From Bog-532 sp963742875 (lineage in GTDB: Bacteria; Actinomycetota; Actinomycetes; Streptosporangiales; Streptosporangiaceae), in assembly GCA_963742875.1 (NCBI GenBank), contig CAVUNO010000026.1:1054001-1118000 (forward strand): 64,000 nucleotides of DNA, in the 5' to 3' direction. Numbering within the stretch: the first letter of the stretch is position 1; each line of letters starts with the position of its first letter. The translations under genes were made by a program, and so were the position numbers. A model generated the notes under the pieces. That model worked only from the letters and a program-made list of their open reading frames with translations, did not search any database and was not told where the DNA came from. Below are positions 45,085-53,183 of the stretch, one piece after another.

Positions 45085-45819
45085 TCAGGCGGCCGATGGG
45101 GAATCACCGGAAGCCGGGGCGGGATCACCCGAAGCCGGGGCGGGATCACCCGAAGCCGGGGCGGGATCACCCGAAGCCGGGGCGGAATCACCCGAAGCCG
45201 GGGCGGAATCACCCGAAGCCGGGGCGGAATCACCCGAAGCCGGGGCGGAATCACCGGAAGCCGGTGCGGAATTGCGGGGAGACTGCGGAGAGCCAATGTG
45301 AATGGACGGGGTGATGGTCACGCCGAGCTCGTCGAGGATCCCGCCGGCTTTCAGGCCCAGCAACTGCCACGCGCGGGCGATGCCGACGCCGAACATGACG
45401 TAGACGAACGTGGCGGTACGGTCGGCCGCACCGGCCGGGGTCTCCGGCAGGAGCCCGGTGACCAGCTGGGCGGCGTAGACCGCCATGATCACGACGAGGA
45501 AGAACGGCCAGCGTTTGCTGAGATGAGCCAGGTGCCGGTTCCGCCACAGCCGCAGGGTCAGGCCGACGGTGCTGCTGAGCCCAAGCGCGCCGAAGATGGC
45601 GGCTCCTTGCTGCAGGCCGCTGCCCGGCTGCAGGCCGATCAGCGAGATGAACAGCGCGTCCACCAGCGCGGTGAACGCGGTGGCGGCGATCGCCTGGTGC
45701 TCGAGCGACGCAGCGTCGCGCAGCCGTTCCGGCGAGAGGGACAAGGCGACGAACAGCAGGCCGATGAGCGCGCCCGCCACGGTCGCGGCGCCGCCGAAGA
45801 AAGGGTAGTAAGAAGCCAC
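45085..45819 (-). CDS. four-helix membrane protein with repetitive SAPASGD tail
   Basis: About 245 residues from GTG 45819. Four hydrophobic segments are visible (GAATVAGALIGLLFVALSL, TAFTALVDALFISLIGL, FFLVVIMAVYAAQLVTGLL and VYVMFGVGIARAWQLL). The N-terminal part resembles the modulator-type small membrane proteins of actinomycetes. Residues about 190-240 are eight copies of SAPASGD or PAPASGD. The tail is presumably disordered and exposed. Function is unknown. Confidence 0.75.
   Translation of the reverse strand: MASYYPFFGGAATVAGALIGLLFVALSLSPERLRDAASLEHQAIAATAFTALVDALFISLIGLQPGSGLQQGAAIFGALGLSSTVGLTLRLWRNRHLAHLSKRWPFFLVVIMAVYAAQLVTGLLPETPAGAADRTATFVYVMFGVGIARAWQLLGLKAGGILDELGVTITPSIHIGSPQSPRNSAPASGDSAPASGDSAPASGDSAPASGDSAPASGDPAPASGDPAPASGDPAPASGDSPSAA
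45101..45268. repeat. 21-bp coding minisatellite, eight copies
   Basis: The unit (ending ccggaagccggggcg or cccgaagccggggcg) repeats eight times in register with codons and encodes SAPASGD. Copies fall in two classes, gaatcac and ggatcac, arranged in blocks, which suggests recent expansion by slippage. Only 16 bp separate it from the stop codon. Confidence 0.95.
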
Positions 45820-45939
45820 GGCAGTTAGCCTGCCGGGCGCCGTGGTCCCGACGCTACCCACCCCGGCCGTTTGCGGTGGGCGGGGGGCGGCGGGCGGTGG
45901 GCAGGGCTGGCCCGTACCGGACCAAACCCGGGTGGGCGG

Positions 45940-46779
45940 TCAGTGCCTGAAGACGTCGTCCCCGAGGGCGGCGGGCCGGGTGGTGTGGCTGTACTGGGAC
46001 CACGAGCCCGGGTAGAGGCGTCCCTGCCCCAGGCCGGCGTACTCCAGCACGAGCAGGTTGTGGCACGCCGTCACGCCGGAGCCGCAGTAGCTGACGACCT
46101 GGGCGGCGTTGTTGACGCCCACGCCGGCCAGCCGCTCCCGGAGCCGGTCGGCGGGCAGGAACGTGCCGTCCGCCGCGAGGTTCTCCCGGCAGGGCAGGCT
46201 GCGGGCACCGGGAATGTGCCCGGGGCGGGGGTCGACCGGCTCGCTGTCCCCGCGGTACCGCGCCCGGTCACGGGCATCAAGGACGACCAGGCCCGGATCG
46301 GTGGCGTCGCCGAGACTGGCGAGGCGGTCCGCGGGCCACGGGCGCGGCGTGAACGAGGCGGCCGGGCGTTCCGGCAGCGCCTGTTCGAGCGGAGCCTGCT
46401 CCAGCGGGCCACGGTAGGCCGGGATACCACCGTCGAGCAGCGCCGCCGCGTGACCCGTCACCCGCAGCATCCAGACCAGGCGGGCCGCGACGGTTCCCCC
46501 GGCGTCGTCGTAGGCCACGACCGTGGTGCTATCGGCGATGCCGAGCCGGGTCATGCCCTCGGCGAAGACGGCGGGGTCGGGCAGCGGGTGCCGGCCCGCC
46601 TCCGGGCTGGCCCCCGCGGCCAGCCACCGGTCGAGATCCACGAAGACGGCGCCGGGCAAGTGGCGGGCGTTGTACGCGTCACGTCCCGAGCGGCCGTCCA
46701 GGTACCAGCGGACATCGGCGAGTACGACCTGGTCGCGGTGCCGCTGCCACCAGGTCAGGCTGACCACGGGGCCGATCAC
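45940..46779 (-). CDS. sseA: thiosulfate/3-mercaptopyruvate sulfurtransferase
   Basis: A 279-residue tandem rhodanese. The first domain (residues 8-125) contains LADVRWYLDGRSGRDAYNAR and HLPGAVFVDLD. The second holds the active-site loop YCGSGVTACHNLL, with Cys in the CGSGVT form typical of mercaptopyruvate sulfurtransferases. It moves sulfane sulfur to cyanide, thiols or proteins in the cytosol. It is a single gene, divergent from the next. Confidence 0.9.
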   Translation of the reverse strand: MIGPVVSLTWWQRHRDQVVLADVRWYLDGRSGRDAYNARHLPGAVFVDLDRWLAAGASPEAGRHPLPDPAVFAEGMTRLGIADSTTVVAYDDAGGTVAARLVWMLRVTGHAAALLDGGIPAYRGPLEQAPLEQALPERPAASFTPRPWPADRLASLGDATDPGLVVLDARDRARYRGDSEPVDPRPGHIPGARSLPCRENLAADGTFLPADRLRERLAGVGVNNAAQVVSYCGSGVTACHNLLVLEYAGLGQGRLYPGSWSQYSHTTRPAALGDDVFRH

Positions 46780-46874
46780 GCCGTCACGTTACCAGGGCCG
46801 ATGACTCCGGGCGGGACCAAAGCCCCTGCCGTGGCACGGTCCCGGGGAGGCCCAGTAAAGAAGGAGGAGGAGTC

Positions 46875-47294
46875 ATGAAGCAGCGAGTTCCCGCGAGGAC
46901 CTGGTATTCATCATCGGAGCGTCGGCGTCCCCGCCTGCTCATCGAGGACGACCACCCCGCGCTGGAGATCTCGGACTTCACCGCGTTCCGGGATGCGGGC
47001 TTCGACGTCGCGTTCTGCTCCGGACCCGGCGTCACCCCGGAGTCCTGCCCCGTGCTGTGCGGAGCCGACTGTGAGGTCCTGGCCCAGGCCGACGTCGTCC
47101 TGCACGGGCTCGGCCCGGAGACCGGTCTGGTGGCCGACATCCGGTGGTGGCACCCAGAACTGCCGGTCATCGTCAAGGCCAGCGACACGGCTGGCGGGTG
47201 CGGGTCCGTTCCGGCCTGCTGCTCGGTCCGGGGACAGCTGGACGCCGTGCGGCGGGCCCTCGGGGGGGCCGCCGCGGACGAGGACGAGGACTAG
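46875..47294 (+). CDS. hypothetical protein (receiver-like fragment fold)
   Basis: A 139-residue protein from ATG 46875 with a strong ribosome site (aaggaggagg). The middle reads LLIEDDHPALEISDFTAFRD, then GFDVAFCSGPG and DIRWWHPELPVIVKASD. The EDDHP at the start of the domain and PVIVK at the end recall a receiver domain, but the phospho-acceptor position is not an obvious Asp. Four Cys occur at CPVLCGADC. It may be a degenerate receiver; the role is unknown. A short Asp-Glu repeat ends the protein. Confidence 0.7.
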   Translation: MKQRVPARTWYSSSERRRPRLLIEDDHPALEISDFTAFRDAGFDVAFCSGPGVTPESCPVLCGADCEVLAQADVVLHGLGPETGLVADIRWWHPELPVIVKASDTAGGCGSVPACCSVRGQLDAVRRALGGAAADEDED

Positions 47295-47320
47295 GACGTG
47301 GACGAGGACGAGGACGGCGG

Positions 47321-47941
47321 CTAGATCGTGACGGCGAGCTCGCCGGACAGGCGGTAGCCGCCCGACAGCCGCAGGTCGTCGCCGCTCCAGAAGCGGTCGG
47401 CGTCGTACCAGCTCGTGCGGTGGCGGCCGGACAGCAGGCCCATGGCCTGATAGGTGGCGGCGAGTACCTCGGCACAGTAGGCGGTCTCCAGGCTGGCCTC
47501 GCGCGGGCGGCGGAGCGGCGGCACCCGGCCCAGCAGCCAGCGGGACGCGAGCCCGGCGGTGGACGGGAACGGCGTGCCGTCCAGCCGCGCGACAGTCCGC
47601 AGCACCGCGTCCTCCATCTCCGCGGTGGCCGGCGGGTCAAGCTGGCGAAGCCAGGCCCGCTGGCCGTACCGCCGCGCCCAGATGGTCACGGCGGCGCGCA
47701 GGTCGTGCAGTTGCACGCCACGCTGGCGGGTCCCGGACCACAGGTCAGGCAGAGACCGGCCCAGCTCGGCGTGCCACATCAGCGGCGGCAGGTCCTCCAG
47801 AACCACCGACATGCCGACGTGGTTGACCGGGCTGTTGGTCGCGACCTGAATGGCGCGGTCGGCCGGCTTACGCCCGCGGAACAGCCAGACGTCGCCGGTC
47901 CGGGTGAGGTCGGCCGCTTCCTCGAAAGTGATGGGCGGCAC
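47321..47941 (-). CDS. permuted NlpC/P60-like (YiiX/LRAT-type) cysteine hydrolase family protein
   Basis: A 206-residue protein. A His motif (SPVNHVGMSVVLEDLP) comes first and a Cys motif (TAYCAEVLAATYQAMGLL) comes near the C-terminus. This His-before-Cys order is typical of circularly permuted NlpC/P60 enzymes (YiiX, YebB, LRAT type). TGDVWLFRG near the start matches these proteins. There is no signal peptide, so the substrate is probably an intracellular lipid or amide. It is convergent with the preceding gene. Confidence 0.7.
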   Translation of the reverse strand: MPPITFEEAADLTRTGDVWLFRGRKPADRAIQVATNSPVNHVGMSVVLEDLPPLMWHAELGRSLPDLWSGTRQRGVQLHDLRAAVTIWARRYGQRAWLRQLDPPATAEMEDAVLRTVARLDGTPFPSTAGLASRWLLGRVPPLRRPREASLETAYCAEVLAATYQAMGLLSGRHRTSWYDADRFWSGDDLRLSGGYRLSGELAVTI

Positions 47942-47958
47942 GGACGTAGCCTAGGCAG

Positions 47959-48156
47959 GTGCAGGCAGGACGCGCGTGGAAAATCGCTGGGCTGGCGGGG
48001 TTCGTCGGCGTGGCCGCGACCGGCGTGGTGATCGCCCGTTCGGAACGGCGCCGCCGCGCGTACACGCCGGATGAGGTCAGGGAGCGGCTGCACGCGCGGC
48101 TGGCGGAGGCCGAGGCGGGCCCCGCCGCGGACGGCCAGGCGGGCCGCCCGCGGTAA
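47959..48156 (+). CDS. small single-pass membrane protein
   Basis: A 65-residue protein from GTG 47959, divergent from the NlpC-like gene with only 17 bp between starts. A hydrophobic helix (KIAGLAGFVGVAATGVVIA) is followed by RSERRRR and a charged amphipathic helix. The positive charge after the helix predicts N-out, C-in topology. No family was recognised. Confidence 0.6.
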   Translation: MQAGRAWKIAGLAGFVGVAATGVVIARSERRRRAYTPDEVRERLHARLAEAEAGPAADGQAGRPR

Positions 48157-48214
48157 CGGTTGGCGCCGGTGTATGCCGGAGCCAGGCCAACAGCGCGATG
48201 GCAGATTCAAGCCG

Positions 48215-48931
48215 TTAACTGGCGCCGCGCGACGAGGTGAGCGACGCGAATACGACGGTGGTACTCAGGTAATGGCCGCTGGCGTAGTCAAAAGCGCCGC
48301 CGCAGGTTATCAGGTGCAGGGCCGCGTACCCGGACGCGCCGTAAATGATTTTCGCCGGGAAATTGCCTTTGGAGTATTGCCGGACGCCGGTGACGCGGAA
48401 AACGGCGGTGATCCCGTTGGCCAGTCGCACCTCGATGTGCTCCCCGGGGCGGAGGGCCCCCAAGCGGAAGAACACGGCCGGCCCCTGGGTGGTGTCGACG
48501 TGGCCCTCGATCACCGACGCGCCCCGCTGGCCGGGCGTCGCCGAGTACTTGTACCAGGCCGCCTCGTCCGTGGCGGTGGACAGCGACGGCACCTGGATCG
48601 TGCCGTCGCGGTTCAGCCCGAGGTGCAGCAGGTCCGAGCTCACGCCGATGGCCGGGATATCGACCGACACCGGCAGCGACCGCGCCAGCGATGGCCCGTA
48701 ACCGGCTCCGGTGGAACCGGCCGCCGCCGCCGACGGCTGCGGCGCGTGCACCTGGGACGCCACCGCGACGCCGATCGCGACGATCCCGGCCAGCAGGCAC
48801 AGGACGCCGGCCACCCCGGCTGGGCGCGCCCGGCGACGGGGCGGCGGCGGAGCAAATCCGCCCGGCGAACTCGTAAGGACCACGCGGAAGCCGTATACGC
48901 GCCGCCACTCCGGTTCCGCCAATGCGGCCAT
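48215..48931 (-). CDS. class F sortase
   Basis: A 238-residue membrane-anchored transpeptidase. The N-terminal cytoplasmic tail is Pro/Arg-rich, and residues about 38-62 span the membrane (VLCLLAGIVAIGVAVASQV). The sortase core has the catalytic His in VIEGHVDTTQGP and the nucleophile Cys in LHLITCGGAFD. The class F pattern is supported by size and by the CGGAFD motif. It probably anchors the divergently encoded surface protein at 48981-49469 (49 bp away). Confidence 0.85.
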   Translation of the reverse strand: MAALAEPEWRRVYGFRVVLTSSPGGFAPPPPRRRARPAGVAGVLCLLAGIVAIGVAVASQVHAPQPSAAAAGSTGAGYGPSLARSLPVSVDIPAIGVSSDLLHLGLNRDGTIQVPSLSTATDEAAWYKYSATPGQRGASVIEGHVDTTQGPAVFFRLGALRPGEHIEVRLANGITAVFRVTGVRQYSKGNFPAKIIYGASGYAALHLITCGGAFDYASGHYLSTTVVFASLTSSRGAS

Positions 48932-48980
48932 CCCTCGCCGTCTTCCGCATGCCCTTCTGCTCGCGTAGCCTAATGTTCCA

Positions 48981-49469
48981 ATGGAGAACAGGCCATTCCC
49001 TGCGCAACACCTTTATCGCGCGCCCGGCCGACGCGCGAGGCTGGCGGTGATCTGCTGCGGCGCCCTGACCGTTCTGGCCGCCACAACGGCCTGCACGGCC
49101 GCGGGCGGCGCGACGGCGCTCCCCAGCGGCAGTGCCGTTACGGCGGTGGGCCCGGGCTCCAGGACCTCAGCCGCGGAGACGACGGCGTCGTCGGTCACGA
49201 CGCCGGCCACGTCGGTCACGACGCCGGCCACGTCGGTCACGACGCCGGCCACGTCGGTCACGACGCCGGCCACGTCACCGGTGGTGATCGGCTCGCCGAG
49301 CCCCTCGCCCAGCCCGTCACCCACCCCGGTGCCCGTCGGCGCCCCGGCCACCGGCGGCGGGGGCACGGCCGGCCTCCAGGACGTCCTGCTGTTCGGGCTC
49401 GGCGGTGCGGCCCTGCTGGTCGGCGCCGGGAGCCTCGCCTACCGCTGGCGGGCCATGCGGGACCGCTGA
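48981..49469 (+). CDS. probable sortase substrate, repeat-bearing surface protein
   Basis: A 162-residue protein. The signal peptide is RLAVICCGALTVLAATTAC, possibly with lipobox-like Cys. Four exact SVTTPAT repeats (about 71-98) and a Ser/Pro stretch form an extended stalk. The C-terminus has the sorting-like motif PATGGGG, a hydrophobic helix (LLFGLGGAALLVGAGSLAY) and a basic tail (RWRAMRDR). It is encoded next to the class F sortase. It has no enzymatic domain, so it may be a wall-linked spacer. Confidence 0.75.
   Translation: MENRPFPAQHLYRAPGRRARLAVICCGALTVLAATTACTAAGGATALPSGSAVTAVGPGSRTSAAETTASSVTTPATSVTTPATSVTTPATSVTTPATSPVVIGSPSPSPSPSPTPVPVGAPATGGGGTAGLQDVLLFGLGGAALLVGAGSLAYRWRAMRDR
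49191..49274. repeat. 21-bp coding tandem array, four copies
   Basis: tcggtcacgacgccggccacg is repeated four times without change and encodes SVTTPAT in the stalk of the surface protein. The unit is a multiple of three, so the length of the stalk can vary in register. Confidence 0.95.
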
Positions 49470-49512
49470 GGGCCAGGCCGCTGGAGACCAGATCGCCGAG
49501 AAGGGTGCCGTA

Positions 49513-49990
49513 TTGAGCGAGCTCAAGATCGAGGCGGGCCCGGCCGAGGTGGGCCTGAGCGCGGACCGGCTGGAACGGATCGGCCGGCACTTCCGCGCGT
49601 ACGTCGACGACGGCAGGCTGCCCGGCCGGCTGATCACGGTGAGCAGGCGCGGCCGCCGGGCCTACGTGGCCGCGCACGGGTCGCGTGATCTTGAGGCCGG
49701 GCGCCCGGTGGAGACCGACACGCTGTGGCGGATCTACTCGATGACCAAGCCGATCACCTCGGTCGCCGCGATGATGCTGTATGAGGAGGGCGGTTTCGAG
49801 CTCACCGACCCGGTCAGCTCGTTCATCCCCTCGTTCCGCGACGCGTCCACCGGGTGCGCCCGGTGGAACCCGTAGGTAAGCCCCGAGGTGTGGGTGAGCA
49901 GGTGCCAGATCCGGACCGGCTCGGTGGCGGGGACTGTGACGGCCTTGAGGTCGGACCCGCCGTCTACCAAGCGCTGGTGGACTGAAGACG
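49513..49990 (+). pseudogene. serine hydrolase gene broken by a local inversion
   Basis: From TTG 49513 (gagaaggg upstream) about 110 residues match class C beta-lactamase-like hydrolases, including SMTK in RIYSMTKPITSVAAMML, up to FIPSFRDA. The natural next part of the same protein (DGGSDLKAVTVPATEPVRIW, HLLTHTSGLTYGFHRAHPVD) is present but on the reverse strand at about 49990-49845. It meets the first part at a palindrome (ccaccgggtgcgcccggtgg). The remaining C-terminal two thirds is absent. The gene is inactive. Confidence 0.85.
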
Positions 49991-49992
49991 GC

Positions 49993-50250
49993 TCACAACT
50001 CGCCGCGCCGGCGCAGCAGTTCCCGGAACTCGTCCAGCGCCTCGTCCGGATCGGTACCGAGCTCGTCCAGGACGACCATGTCCGACCCGGTCCAGTACGC
50101 CCCGGCGTACTCGCCGCCGCCGACGGGCTGGACCAGCAGGAAGTTGTGCGCGATCTTGATGTGGTCGTGCACGTCCGCCCAGGACGTCCCGGGCGGGACG
50201 AGGCCGATCGAGGGCGGCTCGCTGTCGTCATAACTGAGGCCGTCGAGCAT
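49993..50250 (-). CDS. small hypothetical protein
   Basis: An 85-residue protein from ATG 50250 with gggagg just upstream. Sequence highlights are SWADVHDHIKIAHNFLLVQP and YWTGSDMVVLDELGTD, then a charged helix DEALDEFRELLRRR. It looks like a small folded actinobacterial protein. No family is named. Its stop lies next to the inverted segment of the serine-hydrolase relic. Confidence 0.6.
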   Translation of the reverse strand: MLDGLSYDDSEPPSIGLVPPGTSWADVHDHIKIAHNFLLVQPVGGGEYAGAYWTGSDMVVLDELGTDPDEALDEFRELLRRRGEL

Positions 50251-50312
50251 GGGCCACCTCCCGCCGGGCGCTGATGCGCCAACGATAGGCGCGCCGCGCG
50301 GCCGGCCGCGTC

Positions 50313-50583
50313 TCAGTCGCGCAGCAGCGCATGGGTGAACAGGCCGCGGACGGTCCGCTCCAGACGCTCGCGCGGTTTGCGCGGGGAGTCGGTCACGGTG
50401 CTGGCCATTGGCGCGAGCACGTAGACCTCGTCCACGCCCGCGTCGGCCATGAGGCTGAGCGAGGTCAGCGACCGGATCCCGCCGTCGACATAGCGGCGGC
50501 CGCCGATCTCGGCCGGCCGGTACCACGCTTCGGCCAGGATGCCTTCCCAGGTGATCAGGGTCCGGGCGCCGGAATCCTCTGCG
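50313..50583 (-). pseudogene. C-terminal fragment of a patatin-like phospholipase
   Basis: The reverse strand reads LITWEGILAEAWYRPAEIGG, then RRYVDGGIRSLTSLSLMAD, GVDEVYVLAPMASTV and a basic tail. The DGG motif is the catalytic Asp loop of patatin enzymes. The Ser-containing GxSxG part and the oxyanion loop are absent, since homology starts at about 50583 after a small repeat cluster (50590-50640). It has no start codon of its own. Confidence 0.7.
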
Positions 50584-50640
50584 GTGAACGTGACAGGAGG
50601 GGCTCAGCAGCAGCAGGCGGGGCTCGGCAGCAGGCGGGGC

Positions 50641-51198
50641 TCAGCAGGAGCGGTTCTGGCGGGCGACGGCCGTGCTGAGGACGGTGGCGAACGCCGTCCA
50701 CGCGACCTCGGGAACGGCCAGGGCGGCCGCGGCGGGATCGGCCTCACGGGCCAGGGACGCGTACCGCGCCATGATCGCGCACAGCAGGGCTGAGTCAGCG
50801 GTGGCCAGCCAGAACCGCCGCGCGCCGAACTCCAGCGGAACGTATCCACTGCGGACGACGACCGCGGCGGCCCACCAGGCCAGGGCGCGGCGGGCCGGCC
50901 CGGCGTCGCGGGCACGCCAGAGGCGCCAGGCGGAGGTCGCCGTGGCCAGGTTCAGCACCGACCACACCACCGGGAAGACCGGCCCGGGAGGCGCGAACGC
51001 GGGGCGCTCGAACCGCTGGTACTGCGACCGCGTCCCACGCGGGCGGGCCCGCTGGGCCGCCCACGCGGACAGTTGCTGGGCCCCGCCGTAGACGGCGGCG
51101 GCACCCGCCCACGCGGCGGCATCCCGGAGAGCCGGGGCGGGGATGTGCGTCCTGACGCTGGTCACACGGGTGATCTGCCCCCCGGGAGGGCCGCTCAC
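50641..51198 (-). CDS. TspO/MBR-family membrane protein
   Basis: A 185-residue protein with about five membrane helices. The TspO signature is FERPAFAPPGPVFPVVWSVLN; later helices contain Trp/Arg pairs (ATSAWRLWRARDAG). TspO proteins bind porphyrins or sterol-like ligands and affect oxidative stress responses. The start overlaps the alpha/beta hydrolase stop by 4 bp (ATGA), so both are translated together. Confidence 0.8.
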   Translation of the reverse strand: MSGPPGGQITRVTSVRTHIPAPALRDAAAWAGAAAVYGGAQQLSAWAAQRARPRGTRSQYQRFERPAFAPPGPVFPVVWSVLNLATATSAWRLWRARDAGPARRALAWWAAAVVVRSGYVPLEFGARRFWLATADSALLCAIMARYASLAREADPAAAALAVPEVAWTAFATVLSTAVARQNRSC

Positions 51199-52265
51199 AC
51201 CCGGTCAGCCAGGTGGCTCGTCAGCGCGGCCAGGAACTGATCGGGCTGGTCCAGGTGCGGGCCGTGGCCGGCATCCTCGATGACGACCTCGCGGTAGCGG
51301 CCGCCGGCGCTGGCGTACCCGTCGAGCACGGCGCGGGTCTGCGCGACCATGGGCTGGGGCGGCCAGGCCTGCTCCCCCGGCCAGCCGGGCACCGCTCCGA
51401 TCGAGCCCAGGTAGGCCAGGTCGTACAGCGAGGTGTCGGAGACGATCACGTCGTCCGCGCCGCGCAGCCACAGGACCGGCGGCTTGGGGCGCACCCCGGA
51501 CAGGTCGCCGATCCGGAAGTGGATGGGGGCGATCGCGTTGAGCACCCCGCGGTCGCCGGGCGCGATGCCCGGCCAGGCCTGCACGGTGCGCGCGGTCCCG
51601 GGGTAATGGTCGTCACCCAGTCGGGTGGACAGCATGGACTCCACGAAGATGTCCAGGTGCTCCGGCACGTGCGGGGGCTTGACGTAGTGGGCCAGCAGCA
51701 CCTGCCGCGGGGATAGCACGCTGGCGTCGCTGCGGTCGCCGGCGGCGAGCCGGGCTATGAAGTCCTCGTTGGCGGTGCCGCCGCCGGACCCCGCACCGGA
51801 CGGATCGCACAGTGTGCCGTCGAGGCCGCGGGTGCCACCGAAACCGAACGGCGACACCGGGTCCACCAGCGTCAGCGACGCGACCCGGTGCGTGCCGGGC
51901 CGGTCGGCCAGGTACTGCAGGACCACGCCGCCGCCCATGCTCCAGCCGACCAGGTGCACGGCCGCCAGGCCGAGGGCCTCGATGGTGACGGCCAGATCAT
52001 CGGCGTAATCACGCAGCCCGCGGGTGGCGTCCACCGGTTCCGGGTCGGTGCCGCCGAACCCGCGCAGGTCGATCGCCAGCGGGCGGTACGGCTCGGGCAG
52101 GGCCAGCATGGTGGGCTGCCAGAACAGCGAGGACGACACGTTCCCGTGCACGAACAGCACGGGCGGGCTCGCAGGGCCGGCCCGCTCCGGCACCGACAGC
52201 ATCCCGACCGTCAGCCGGCCGGTCGGTACCTGCTCCGCCCTGATGCCGGGCAGCAACGTCTCCAT
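51195..52265 (-). CDS. alpha/beta hydrolase
   Basis: About 356 residues from ATG 52265; the frame is open to 52289. Oxyanion-side motif VLFVHGNVSSSLFWQP, nucleophile Ser in LVGWSMGGGVVLQY, Asp in WLRGADDVIV and His in DAGHGPHLDQPD are all present. It resembles epoxide hydrolase or haloalkane dehalogenase-like esterases of the fold. No signal peptide. It is first gene of a pair with TspO. Confidence 0.85.
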   Translation of the reverse strand: METLLPGIRAEQVPTGRLTVGMLSVPERAGPASPPVLFVHGNVSSSLFWQPTMLALPEPYRPLAIDLRGFGGTDPEPVDATRGLRDYADDLAVTIEALGLAAVHLVGWSMGGGVVLQYLADRPGTHRVASLTLVDPVSPFGFGGTRGLDGTLCDPSGAGSGGGTANEDFIARLAAGDRSDASVLSPRQVLLAHYVKPPHVPEHLDIFVESMLSTRLGDDHYPGTARTVQAWPGIAPGDRGVLNAIAPIHFRIGDLSGVRPKPPVLWLRGADDVIVSDTSLYDLAYLGSIGAVPGWPGEQAWPPQPMVAQTRAVLDGYASAGGRYREVVIEDAGHGPHLDQPDQFLAALTSHLADRV

Positions 52266-52289
52266 CAGTGACCGTGATCCTGAGCACAT

Positions 52290-53060
52290 CGCTCTGACCT
52301 GCTAAAACGCTTGATGGACTGGAAAAACATCCCCATGTCATCCGGGTGGAACCGACGCTGACCGGGGCTTACCGAGCCTGCCGACCTGACTTTCACCTGA
52401 CTTTTGGGCCGGTGGTTTGCCCGGTTTTGACCAGCTCCCCCGGCACCCCCATGAATTCCGTGAAGGGTGGGGGAGGTGGTGGTCATTGCGGCGGCTGCTG
52501 GCCCCGCGGCCAGACCCAGTACACCTTGCCCCACTTGCCCGTCTGCACGCCCGCGATCTTCTACATCCATGCCGGTCAGCCTATGCCGCCGCGCTCGGCT
52601 GTGAGCGGGCTGCGGCTTACTGTGAGCGGGCTGCGGCTCAGGTGGTACGACCTCAACACTGGGCCGTGGACGGCTACGGCCCGCAGGCTGCGGCTCAGGA
52701 CTTCTGGGAATAGCCCGCCGATTCCTCATAGGCCGGAATCGCGGCCGTCACGGGAAATATTTGTGCCCAAAAGATTGCAGGCGACGGCGACGCCGATTGC
52801 GTCCGCCTGATTGAGGATGAATGCGACGACGACGCGTCTATCCAGGGCGAAGATGACGATCATCCGATCACGCATATTTCTAAAGCCCTGGGGGGCCGAG
52901 TACGTCTTCGCACCTGAGTGACTGATTTCGCCGCGAGGTGTGAGGTGTACCCCGTGTCGCGGCTTTATGCCGCCGCGCTGGCGTCGGGTACGAAAGTACG
53001 GATTAAGGTCCGCCCGGTAAGCTGGGGCAGGCGAGCAGCGGGGAGATTAACCCGGCCCGC
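52290..53060. other. gene-poor debris region
   Basis: No convincing intact gene is seen. The region holds a short tandem duplication (tgtgagcgggctgcggct, about 52599-52639), a reverse-strand 25-codon tail (KIAGVQTGKWGKVYWVWPRG, at about 52570-52492) and the second copy of the 3254-3291 repeat (52858-52898). Base composition shifts to lower GC at 52730-52900. It looks like remnants of a mobile element. Confidence 0.5.
52858..52898. repeat. dispersed imperfect repeat, copy 2
   Basis: It shares gatcatccgatc, catatttc and ctggggg with 3254-3291 in the same orientation. It lies 160 bp before an integrase remnant on the other strand. Confidence 0.6.
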
Positions 53061-53141
53061 TCAAGCCTGCGAGGCGAAGGCGTGCCGCAGGTTGTGCGGC
53101 GTGAACCCGGCCGCGATGCCGATCCGTCTCACCCGCACAAG
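53061..53141 (-). pseudogene. tyrosine-recombinase (integrase) fragment
   Basis: The reverse strand reads RRIGIAAGFTPHNLRHAFAS then QA and TGA. This is the HxLRH box of phage-type integrases (catalytic His and Arg) together with a downstream Ala-rich helix. The chain ends before the second His/Trp and nucleophile Tyr. Upstream codons change to unrelated sequence near 53141. Only about 25 codons remain. Confidence 0.65.
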
Positions 53142-53183
53142 ACGCCTACGCCGGCCGCTGGCTACCGGCGGTTGCCGGCCAGG

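Noticed and set aside
45007..45296. N-terminal extension of the receiver-TrxR protein with repeated IPPRLRV units
   Set aside because: These repeats are only the antisense reading of the SAPASGD minisatellite; the receiver domain starts right after ATG 44948.
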